The translations under genes and the position numbers were made by a program. Shown piece by piece: positions 1-5,354 of a DNA stretch of 9,115 bases. Source of the DNA: DASQFI01 sp050264575. Lineage in GTDB: Bacteria > Acidobacteriota > Vicinamibacteria > Vicinamibacterales > SCN-69-37. The notes below the pieces were generated by a model. That model made no database searches. It was not told the DNA's origin and was given only the letters and a program-made list of their open reading frames with translations. The stretch is from the NCBI GenBank assembly GCA_050264575.1, contig JBLNGH010000070.1, positions 1 through 9,115 of the forward strand, given 5' to 3'. Numbering within the stretch: position 1 is the stretch's first letter; each line of letters starts with the position of its first letter.

Positions 1-243
1 GGCGTATGTCGCGAGGGCGAAGTCGGCAACGCCGAGAAAGCTGGTCGATCGCCGCGTCTCCGACCACGCATTCAGGTTCAGACACGCGGCCAGGAACGGC
101 TTTGGCGCAATACCGGACCCCGCCTCGCCCTGAGCCGGATACAACTCGAGCTGCTGAGCGATCGCCGGTGCGGCGGCGAGGGAACAGACCGCTGCAAGAA
201 ACCCTGCGCGCACGAACACCGCGTAACTGCCAAAGGTCGCCAT
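1..243 (-). CDS. Secreted protein of unknown function, N-terminal part only
   Basis: An open frame runs on the minus strand from ATG at 243 to the window edge, giving 81 residues without a stop. The first 30 residues look like a Sec signal peptide: a hydrophobic core (AGFLAAVCSLAAAPAIA) ending in AIA before QQLELYP, where signal peptidase I would be expected to cut. The rest (PAQGEAGSGIAPKPFLAACL, then LGVADFALATYA) is not a family I recognise. No strong Shine-Dalgarno sequence precedes the ATG. The gene lies 81 bp downstream of the amidase on the same strand and could be co-transcribed, although a palindrome-rich spacer separates them. The signal peptide and codon use support a real gene. 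Its function cannot be told from this fragment. Confidence 0.65.
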   Translation of the reverse strand, partial: MATFGSYAVFVRAGFLAAVCSLAAAPAIAQQLELYPAQGEAGSGIAPKPFLAACLNLNAWSETRRSTSFLGVADFALATYA

Positions 244-252
244 GGATGAAAC

Positions 253-320
253 GCCTGGCGCCAGGCTGCAGGCTTTCTTGCCTCACGCCTTTTGCCTTTT
301 AGCCTCCGAGGCTCCGAGCC
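253..320. repeat. Intergenic GCCT/AGGC-rich repeat stretch with a 14-bp palindrome
   Basis: The spacer between the amidase stop and the next minus-strand gene is filled with short GCCT/AGGC words. It opens with a perfect 14-bp palindrome, GCCTGGCGCCAGGC (253-266), and ends with overlapping dyads GCCTC-CGAGGC and GGCTC-CGAGCC (302-320). The words resemble the octamer arrays at 2234-2326 and 2971-3028 but are more degenerate. A role as an mRNA hairpin between the two minus-strand genes is possible. There is no clear T-tract of the kind seen in an intrinsic terminator. Confidence 0.5.
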
Positions 321-324
321 TTCT

Positions 325-2199
325 CTAAGTATCGATCTTCGTCGGCTTTTTCAGATGAAAGCCTGCGGCATCCTGATACGCCTTCGCCAACGCCAGGAGT
401 TCCGCTTCACCGAATGGCCGCGCGAAAAACGTCACGTTCGTCGGCGTGCCGGCGGTGCTGAAGCCATTCGGCACGTTGATCGCCGGATAGCACGCCAGGT
501 TCGCCATCGTCGAGTGCCGCTGCGCCGGACCTGCCGGTCTTGCAGGCTCGCCCGTCCCTCGACCGCGGCCGCCGCCTCCACGCTCGCCGCCTCCACGCTC
601 GCCGCCACCGCGTTCGCCCCGGCCACCGGCTGCGCCGGCGCCAGCCGCCGCCGTCGGGTCGCCGCCGGTTGGATCGGTTGGATCGCCGCCGCGGCCCCGG
701 CCTCCGCCGCCCGCGCCGGCGTTCGACGCCACGACATAGACGTCCACGTTGGCTGTCGCGGCCGCCAGCTCCATCATCATCATCATGCGAAGCCGCTGCG
801 ACTGGAGGTATTCGACGGCCGGTACGAGCCGCGCGGTCGGACGCGTGCCGCGCCGCGATCCAGCCATCTGCCCGTTGCGCGTCATCTCATCGAAGAACAC
901 GGCGGATTCGACCCCGAGTCCGCTCACGTTGGTCTGCGAGACCGGAATCGTCATCGGGATGAAGTTGGCGACCCCCACCGAGCGCAGCGTGTCGAGCAGT
1001 TTCTGCGCGTTCTCCTTCACGACGGCGTCGCTCAACTCGTCGAACGACTCCTTGATGTAGCCGACCCGCAGTTTGCGGATGTCGAGCTGCGCATTCCAGT
1101 TGAACGGGATGTCCGAGACGCTCATGTCCCGGCCATCCGGCTTCGCGATCGCCTGCATCACGATCGCGCAGTCTTCCGCGTAGCGGCAGATCGGCCCCAG
1201 TCGATCCTGCGTCCAGGAAAGCGCCATGACGCCGTACCGGCTGATGCGTCCGAAGGTCGGACGCAGACCGGCGAGACCGCACCGCGCGGACGGACTGAGA
1301 ATCGATCCGCTCGTCTCGGTGCCGATCCCGAACCCCACACACCCCGCCGCGGTCGCCGACGATGGTCCCGCCGACGAGCCGCTCGAGCCTTGCGTGGGAT
1401 CCCACGGACTGTTCGTGCGGCCGCCGAACCACTGATCGCCTGACGCGAGCTCTCCGGTCGCCAGCTTGGCGATCAACACCGCGCCCGCCTCGCGCAGCAT
1501 TTCCACGACGCTCGCGTCGTAGTCGAACATCTGTTCCTTGAATGCGGGAGATCCCCAGGTCGTCTTGTAGCCCTTCACCGAGATGATGTCTTTGGCGCCC
1601 CACGGAATTCCGTGCAGCGGGCCCTTGTACTTGCCCGCGGCGATCTCTGCGTCCGCCTGCTTCGCCTGCGCGCGCCCGACATCGTCCAGGAACGTCACGA
1701 CGTTGTTCAGCTTCGGGTTGTAGCGGTGTAACCGCGTGAGATACATCTCGGTCAGCTCGACCGACGTGACTTGTCTCGTACGAACGAGCTCGGCCAGATG
1801 CCGCACCGGCCAGAACGCGACGTCCTCGAGATTCGCGGGCCGCTTCACGGCCGGCGGCGTGCTGAGGCGGAACGGCAGCTTCGCCTTGTTCACCTGAATG
1901 CCGGGGACGATCGAGCTGAAATGAAACGGCGGAGAGACGTCGTTCGGGATGTGGATTTTCCGGACTTCTTCGAACCGGGCCAGATTCTGATTCGCCGATT
2001 GCACGAGCGCCTGACGATCGGCCTCGGTGGTCTCGATGCCCGACAGCTTGAGCGCGTCGGTGACCATCTCGACCGTGAGGCGCTGCGTCTGCGCGTCCTG
2101 CATGCGCGCCCAGATGATGCCCGGCGCGAGCGTGGAGCCGAGACCAATACTCGCGAAATGCGTCATGAACCGCCGGCGGGTTTCATCAAGAGTGGACAT
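325..2199 (-). CDS. Tat-exported amidase (amidase signature family)
   Basis: This is an amidase-signature hydrolase, which cleaves C-N amide bonds with a Ser-cisSer-Lys triad; the substrate is unknown. The start at 2199 gives 624 residues and has GAGGA five bases upstream. A longer in-frame start at 2343 only translates the intergenic repeat. The N-terminus TRRRFMTHFASIGLGSTLAP fits a twin-arginine signal, so the enzyme should act in the periplasm. The catalytic Lys is about K203 (GIPWGAKD), the cis-Ser about S275 (GSSGSSAG) and the nucleophile about S299 (GTETSGSILSPS). GLRPTFGRISRYG follows, as is usual in the family. Residues about 494-560 are a Gly/Arg/Ala/Pro-rich insert with three ERGGG units, placed before the conserved C-terminal segment NLACYPAINVPNGF. 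Five consecutive Met occupy 472-476. The catalytic family is secure. Substrate candidates (peptide amides, other amides) cannot be separated. Confidence 0.93.
   Translation of the reverse strand: MSTLDETRRRFMTHFASIGLGSTLAPGIIWARMQDAQTQRLTVEMVTDALKLSGIETTEADRQALVQSANQNLARFEEVRKIHIPNDVSPPFHFSSIVPGIQVNKAKLPFRLSTPPAVKRPANLEDVAFWPVRHLAELVRTRQVTSVELTEMYLTRLHRYNPKLNNVVTFLDDVGRAQAKQADAEIAAGKYKGPLHGIPWGAKDIISVKGYKTTWGSPAFKEQMFDYDASVVEMLREAGAVLIAKLATGELASGDQWFGGRTNSPWDPTQGSSGSSAGPSSATAAGCVGFGIGTETSGSILSPSARCGLAGLRPTFGRISRYGVMALSWTQDRLGPICRYAEDCAIVMQAIAKPDGRDMSVSDIPFNWNAQLDIRKLRVGYIKESFDELSDAVVKENAQKLLDTLRSVGVANFIPMTIPVSQTNVSGLGVESAVFFDEMTRNGQMAGSRRGTRPTARLVPAVEYLQSQRLRMMMMMELAAATANVDVYVVASNAGAGGGGRGRGGDPTDPTGGDPTAAAGAGAAGGRGERGGGERGGGERGGGGRGRGTGEPARPAGPAQRHSTMANLACYPAINVPNGFSTAGTPTNVTFFARPFGEAELLALAKAYQDAAGFHLKKPTKIDT
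571..615 (-). repeat. 15-bp in-frame tandem repeat inside the amidase gene
   Basis: On the plus strand GCCGCCTCCACGCTC occurs twice perfectly (571-585 and 586-600), followed by a diverged third copy (601-615). The unit is a multiple of three and encodes ERGGG on the coding (minus) strand, so changes in copy number would keep the frame. It is part of a longer low-complexity tract, which also holds a short GGATCGGTT-type duplication near 670-690 encoding DPTDPTG. Confidence 0.85.
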
Positions 2200-2220
2200 A
2201 GGAATCCTCGGTGTGCGGCC

Positions 2221-2226
2221 ATTGTA
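2221..2226 (-). promoter_or_regulatory. Possible -10 box for the amidase gene
   Basis: Read on the minus strand, TACAAT (one mismatch to TATAAT) lies 21 bases upstream of the chosen amidase ATG, in a locally AT-richer patch. No good -35 hexamer sits 16-18 bp upstream, because that position falls in the octamer repeat. This is a weak prediction based on one box. Confidence 0.3.
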
Positions 2227-2233
2227 ATGACAA

Positions 2234-2326
2234 GCCAGGAAGCTGGGTAGCCAGGGAGTTCGGAAGCGAAAAAGACCGTTCCAGCTTCCGAGGCTCTCGA
2301 GCTTCCAGGCTTCCAAGCTCTCAGGC
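2234..2326. repeat. Head-to-head octamer repeat array (divergent spacer)
   Basis: The spacer between the divergent amidase and the 188-residue gene contains eight-base units in two orientations. Plus-oriented units are GCCAGGAA (2234-2241), GCTGGGTA, GCCAGGGA and GTTCGGAA (to 2265). A purine-rich centre, GCGAAAAAGACC, follows. Then come inverted units TTCCGAGGC (2286-2294), TCTCGAGC, TTCCAGGC (2303-2310), TTCCAAGC and TCTCAGGC (2319-2326). The two halves can pair: GGAAGCTGG (2238-2246) with CCAGCTTCC (2281-2289), or TCGGAAGC (2260-2267) with GCTTCCGA (2284-2291). I do not know a named repeat family for this. It may be structural or regulatory DNA/RNA, or a decaying repeat. Confidence 0.7.
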
Positions 2327-2390
2327 TTTTCTCCGCTTTTCATCAGCCGCCCGACAGGACTTCCCGGATTCGGCCCCGTACGCTGCGTGA

Positions 2391-2400
2391 AAGGAGGTGA
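2391..2400 (+). promoter_or_regulatory. Near-perfect Shine-Dalgarno sequence
   Basis: AAGGAGGTGA is fully complementary over ten bases to the usual 3' end of bacterial 16S rRNA and ends three bases before the ATG at 2404. It is much stronger than any other ribosome binding site in the window, which fixes the start of the 188-residue gene and suggests efficient translation. Confidence 0.85.
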
Positions 2401-2403
2401 CCC

Positions 2404-2970
2404 ATGGGAACAGCCGCTCGCACGCTGAAGACGTTGATGGCCGCCACGATGATGTCCGGGGTGATCGTCTCAGGGCTGCTTGGGACGGCGGCGACAGCCT
2501 GGAGTCAGACGCCAAGTCAGATGCAGATCCCGCCGCGCGCCACGCGGGAAATCGATCTCTCCGGCCCACGGTTTGGCCTGACGCTGCTCAGCCCGGGGAC
2601 CGTCAGAGCGCTTGGCGAACGGGAAATCACGGTGGGACAGATGGTCTCGCAGTTCGGCTGGCAATTCGAGCGGCGTCTCTACACGAGCAATGACGGCGTC
2701 ACCGCCCTGATGGAATGGGTGCCGCTCATCTCAGGTCTGGAACAGGGCGTGGCACTGCCGTCACTCAACTGGCTTGCCGGAATCCGTACGGCCGGCGGCG
2801 TCGAGTTCGGTCTGGGCCCAAACATCACTCCGATCGGCGTCGGCCTCGTCGTCGCGGCCGGCGTGACCGTCCGCTCGGGGGCGCTGAACGTGCCGCTGAA
2901 CGTCGCGCTCGCGTCATCGAAGTCCGGGCTGCGAGTCAGCATCCTGACGGGATTCAATATTCGAAGATGA
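2404..2970 (+). CDS. Secreted or outer-membrane protein of unknown function, 188 residues
   Basis: The start at ATG 2404 is set by the ten-base Shine-Dalgarno match just upstream. Residues 1 to about 34 form a signal peptide: basic N-terminus, hydrophobic core TMMSGVIVSGLLGTAATA, and a likely cut near AWS-Q. The mature part (about 150 residues) has alternating hydrophobic and Gly-rich segments without a long membrane helix: SGPRFGLTLLSPG (53-65), SQFGWQFERRLYT (82-94), a run from EWVPLISGLEQG to LNWLAGIRT (104-129), EFGLGPN (134-140) and C-terminal VSILTGFNIRR. The pattern suggests short beta strands, as in a small outer-membrane or lipid-binding beta structure. Similar conserved hypothetical exported proteins exist in other phyla, but I cannot assign a function. 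The gene is monocistronic as far as seen; a hairpin-forming repeat begins right after its stop. Confidence 0.85.
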   Translation: MGTAARTLKTLMAATMMSGVIVSGLLGTAATAWSQTPSQMQIPPRATREIDLSGPRFGLTLLSPGTVRALGEREITVGQMVSQFGWQFERRLYTSNDGVTALMEWVPLISGLEQGVALPSLNWLAGIRTAGGVEFGLGPNITPIGVGLVVAAGVTVRSGALNVPLNVALASSKSGLRVSILTGFNIRR

Positions 2971-3028
2971 GCCTGGAAGCCTGGGAGCCTGGAAGAGAAG
3001 AAAGATCTTGGCTCCCGGCTTCCAAGCC
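2971..3028. repeat. Octamer repeat array and hairpin after the 188-residue gene
   Basis: Immediately after the stop codon come three tandem octamers, GCCTGGAA, GCCTGGGA and GCCTGGAA (2971-2994), then a purine-rich centre (GAGAAGAAAGA) and inverted units ending in GGCTTCCAAGCC (to 3028). The arms 2975-2989 and 3010-3023 pair over 14 bp with one bulged T and a 20-base loop, so the transcript would form a strong hairpin. No T-tract follows, so it is not a textbook intrinsic terminator. It could protect the mRNA 3' end or act as a less usual terminator. The layout matches the array at 2234-2326. Confidence 0.75.
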
Positions 3029-3032
3029 GCGT

Positions 3033-3275
3033 TCACGCTCGAGCTGTTCCGCGTAGCGCTCCTGGCTGTGCTTCAGGCGAAGCGTTGCGGTGAAGCACCG
3101 CTCTCCGAACCGCGTAGTCGAGAAACCGGCAGAAATCGCGCGGACTGAACCGGACGAACCCTTCGGTGATGTTCGGAGGTCCGGATGTCGAGACGGATTT
3201 GAACGCGTCCGCCAACTGCCACGCGGCAAACTCCTCGACTTTTCGGACTCCCCTCACAGACACCTGACAGTGCAC
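3033..3275 (-). pseudogene. Decayed four-helix-bundle (S23/Avd-like) protein remnant
   Basis: A minus-strand frame from GTG 3275 contains VRKVEEFAAWQLADAFK, followed directly by SGPPNITEGFVRFSPRDFC and then RFLDYA. In the four-helix-bundle family (23S rRNA intervening-sequence protein and Avd relatives) the order is a 'F..L..WQ.A..L' first helix, about 30 further residues, then 'R.S..NIAEGFGR.S..EF.RFL..A.GS'. Here the stretch between the first helix and NITEGF is missing. After RFLDYA the frame loses family character, as if shifted (VRRAVLHRNASPEAQPG), and ends at a stop after RGTARA. Intact members are about 110-130 residues; this frame gives 80. I read it as a gene with an internal deletion and a later frameshift or divergence. 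It lies beside the octamer array. The family call rests on remembered motifs, not on a search. Confidence 0.5.
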
Positions 3276-3544
3276 GGCGTATGCCTGGTGGCGAACCTCC
3301 TATTGCGCCGAGATTCGTGACGCGGCTGCAAATTGTGCGTACAAAGCCCACGACGGATCTCGCAAGAACCTGAGCGTCACCATTAAGAGAGATGACGGGA
3401 ATCAGGTTCCACGGACCCGCCGTACCCTCGTACCGACGCGTGGGCGCGAGTTCTTCAGCCGTGTCCAAACATCTCTCGACTTCGCCGCGTTCGACTTTTT
3501 GGGCAAAGCCGCTTCCAGGCTTCTTTTCTGATACAAGCTGGACC
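3276..3544. other. Gene-free spacer upstream of the methyltransferase
   Basis: No convincing gene is visible here. The methyltransferase frame stays open upstream to an ATG at 3392, but the extra 51 residues look like translated spacer. On the minus strand AGGAGGT (3294-3300) sits about 20 bases ahead of the GTG of the four-helix-bundle remnant, too far to be its proper ribosome site, perhaps because the original start has been lost. A single octamer-like word, GC-TTCCAGGC-TTC (3511-3523), lies about 20 bases before the methyltransferase start. Confidence 0.5.
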
Positions 3545-4216
3545 ATGGGCGTCGCCTCCCACCTCGGTATCAGGCTCGACGAGTACGACGCCCGCATTCG
3601 CACCTTCATCCCGCAGTACGACGAGATGCTCGATGCGGCGGCCGCCGCGGTCGGCGGCATCAAACGTCGCGCTCGCGTCATCGTCGACCTCGGAATCGGT
3701 TCTGGCGCGCTTGCGGCACGATGCCTGACGGTCGCGCGCCAGGCGCGCGTGATCGGCATCGACGAAGACGCCGGGATGCTGGCGATGGCCGCCGAACGCC
3801 TGCCGCGACGTCTGACGACGATTGCCGGTAGTTTTCTGTCGGAGCGGCTGCCCCGTTGTGACGCGATCGTCGCGTCGCTCGCGCTGCACCACGTGCCCAC
3901 GCGCGCGCTCAAGACCCGGCTGTATCGCGACTGCGCCCGGGCGTTGAAGGCCGGCGGCATCATCGTCATTGCGGATTGTTGCCTCGGGCCGACCAAAGCG
4001 TCGCGCGCGCAGCATCGCGCGGCGTGGCGCCGGCATCTGAGGCGATCGTACTCAGCAGCGGAGGCCAGCGCATTTTTTCGCGCGTGGGCCGGGGAAGATA
4101 CCTACTTTCGGCTTACGGATGAGATCGACATGCTGACGGCCGCAGGGTTCGCAACCGAGGTGCGTTGGCGACAAAAATGTTTTGCCGTGGTCGTCGGCCG
4201 GAAACGGAGCGGATGA
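3545..4216 (+). CDS. Class I SAM-dependent methyltransferase
   Basis: The protein (223 residues) has a Rossmann-type methyltransferase fold. Motif I is VIVDLGIGSGA (46-56), which binds S-adenosylmethionine. The acidic end of strand 2 is GIDEDAGML (71-79), with D73 expected to contact the ribose hydroxyls. Motif IV is DAIVASLALHHVP (106-118), and the post-motif strand is LKAGGIIVIADCC (134-146). The N-terminus IRLDEYDARIRTFIPQYDEM is an amphipathic cap typical of small-molecule or tRNA-modifying relatives. I chose ATG 3545 because the conserved sequence begins there; the upstream ATG 3392 would add residues unlike any domain. The ribosome site is weak (CTGGA). The substrate is unknown. The next gene, a bactofilin, starts 33 bases after the stop, so the two may be co-transcribed. 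Confidence 0.85.
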   Translation: MGVASHLGIRLDEYDARIRTFIPQYDEMLDAAAAAVGGIKRRARVIVDLGIGSGALAARCLTVARQARVIGIDEDAGMLAMAAERLPRRLTTIAGSFLSERLPRCDAIVASLALHHVPTRALKTRLYRDCARALKAGGIIVIADCCLGPTKASRAQHRAAWRRHLRRSYSAAEASAFFRAWAGEDTYFRLTDEIDMLTAAGFATEVRWRQKCFAVVVGRKRSG

Positions 4217-4249
4217 TCTTGCCGGACTGACGTGCGACAATCAGAGTGC

Positions 4250-4624
4250 ATGACCACGTTGACCAAGGCGATCTTGATAAAGGGTGAGCTTCATGTGCGC
4301 GAAGACCTGACGGTCGAAGGCCGCATCGAAGGTCCGGTGTGGTGCGAAGACAAGGCGGTTACGATCGCGTCGACGGCGGACGTCGTCGGCGACATCATGG
4401 CGCGCGACATCACCGTGTTCGGAAAAACCGCGGGCCAGCTGCTCGCGACCGACGTCGTCGACGTGCGCGCCGAGGCCACGGTCACCGGACGCGTGGTCTC
4501 GAAACGCTTCATCCTGAATGAAGGCGCGCGGTTCAACGGCCGCGCGGAGCCTCAGCACGTCGACACGGCATTTCGCGTCGCCCGATTTCAGCAGCAGAAA
4601 AATCACGCCGACGCCGGCCGGTGA
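4250..4624 (+). CDS. Bactofilin (polymer-forming cytoskeletal protein)
   Basis: This 124-residue protein matches the bactofilin family (DUF583), which self-assembles without nucleotide into filaments used in cell shape, stalk or envelope-enzyme localisation. The core spans about residues 8-99 as a right-handed beta-helix with regularly spaced short strands and Gly turns: ILIKGELHVREDLTVEGRIEG, then VTIASTADVVGDI, ITVFGKTAGQL, VVDVRAEATVTGRV and FILNEGARFNGRAE. The first of these is the usual family opening 'G....G.L....DL.I.G...G'. The tail (100-124, ending QQQKNHADAGR) is polar and probably disordered. There is no membrane segment. ATG 4250 is preferred for its fit to the family N-terminus; GTG 4232 in the same frame would add six residues. 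Neither start has a strong ribosome site. At 124 residues it is a minimal, single-domain form. Confidence 0.9.
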   Translation: MTTLTKAILIKGELHVREDLTVEGRIEGPVWCEDKAVTIASTADVVGDIMARDITVFGKTAGQLLATDVVDVRAEATVTGRVVSKRFILNEGARFNGRAEPQHVDTAFRVARFQQQKNHADAGR

Positions 4625-4642
4625 TCGGCGGCGCGCCGGCGC

Positions 4643-4651
4643 TGCTATACT
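4643..4651 (+). promoter_or_regulatory. Extended -10 promoter element before the AraC-type gene
   Basis: TGC-TATACT is an extended -10 box (TGn plus five of six bases of TATAAT) in an otherwise GC-rich 111-bp spacer. The -35 position (about 4623-4628) shows no match, which extended -10 promoters tolerate. It would give a leader of roughly 75-80 bases to the TTG start at 4736. Confidence 0.4.
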
Positions 4652-4735
4652 GTCCGGGCTCCTCCCAGAGTTCCCCAGTACGTTCGACGCTCCTCCCCAC
4701 GCGTCGCTCCATCGATCGCCTGACGGAGGGCCGCA

Positions 4736-5314
4736 TTGCCACAAGCGTTCTTCAGCTCTGACAATTCCGTAACTACTGCGACCGGCGCCGTTGCCGAGAC
4801 CCCGAGCGAATTGATCACGGCGCTGCTCGATTCCAGTCTCAGCGTGCCGGACTTCATGGCCTGCGCGCAGGCGCTCCGCGGGCGCGGAACGGCATCGAGC
4901 GAGGGCGCCGACCGCTCGAGCCAGCCACGCCGGCACGATCAGCCGCCGGCGACTGCATCACTCGTGAGCACGCCCAGGACGGCACGCGCCATCGAGCGGC
5001 TGCAGATGGCCGGCAAGGACAGCGGCGGAATCCGCGAAGCCACGCTCGCGCGCGAGTTCGGGATCGATCCGGCGCATCTGGGCCGCCTCGTTCGCCGCGC
5101 CACCGGTCTCGGATTTCGGGATTGGAAGCTGGGGATTCGACTGCGGCTGGCCGTTCGAGCGCTGGCAGAAAGCGATGCGCCGGTCAAATGGGTCGCACAC
5201 GAGAGCGGCTTTGCGAGCACCGCGCAATTCGATCGGGGCTTCCGTCGCGCGTTCGGCATGACGCCCGGCGAGTTCCGGCGGCTGGCGTTCAGCCACGTGC
5301 GACGACCGTCCTGA
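4736..5314 (+). CDS. AraC-type transcriptional regulator lacking a sensor domain
   Basis: The 192-residue protein ends in an AraC/XylS DNA-binding domain (about 82-186) with two helix-turn-helix units: IREATLAREFGIDPAHLGRLVRRATG (99-124), and VKWVAHESGFASTAQFDRGFRRAFGMTPGEFRR (150-182), which carries the family's conserved second-HTH signature. A connecting helix (FRDWKLGIRLRLAVRALAES) separates them. Residues 1-80 are Ser/Ala/Thr/Arg-rich with no cupin or other ligand domain, so the signal sensed is unknown. The start is a TTG at 4736, supported by GGAGGG (4725-4730) five bases upstream and by the absence of a better ATG. An extended -10 box lies at 4643-4651. No target operator could be recognised. 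The glycosyltransferase starts 40 bases downstream and may be co-transcribed. Confidence 0.85.
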   Translation: MPQAFFSSDNSVTTATGAVAETPSELITALLDSSLSVPDFMACAQALRGRGTASSEGADRSSQPRRHDQPPATASLVSTPRTARAIERLQMAGKDSGGIREATLAREFGIDPAHLGRLVRRATGLGFRDWKLGIRLRLAVRALAESDAPVKWVAHESGFASTAQFDRGFRRAFGMTPGEFRRLAFSHVRRPS

Positions 5315-5354
5315 TCAATCCGAGGGGCTGCCGCTCGCTCGTTGATGTGCTCTA

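Noticed and set aside
571..615. Short regular repeats that might be a CRISPR fragment
   Set aside because: The units are contiguous, with no spacers, are 15 bp long and encode an in-frame peptide repeat inside the amidase.
292..1443. Long plus-strand open frame (383 codons) opposite the amidase
   Set aside because: It is Arg/Ala-rich with no domain and lies fully antisense to a gene with intact catalytic motifs; GC-rich third positions explain the long opposite frame.
2200..2343. 48-residue N-terminal extension of the amidase
   Set aside because: It would place the Tat signal internally and translate the repeat array; ATG 2199 has a good ribosome site and starts just before the twin arginines.
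2975..3023. Canonical rho-independent terminator
   Set aside because: The stem is strong, but no T-tract follows it and the loop is 20 bases long; I kept it as a repeat hairpin only.
2971..3275. Diversity-generating retroelement, suggested by the Avd-like remnant
   Set aside because: No reverse transcriptase, template or variable repeat is present; the remnant fits the wider four-helix-bundle family and is broken.
3392..3544. N-terminal extension of the methyltransferase from ATG 3392
   Set aside because: The 51 added residues have no family match and partly translate an octamer-repeat word; ATG 3545 begins the conserved region.
3073..3996. Minus-strand open frame (307 codons) across the methyltransferase
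   Set aside because: It has no recognisable motif and covers both the methyltransferase core and the four-helix-bundle remnant in the wrong frame.
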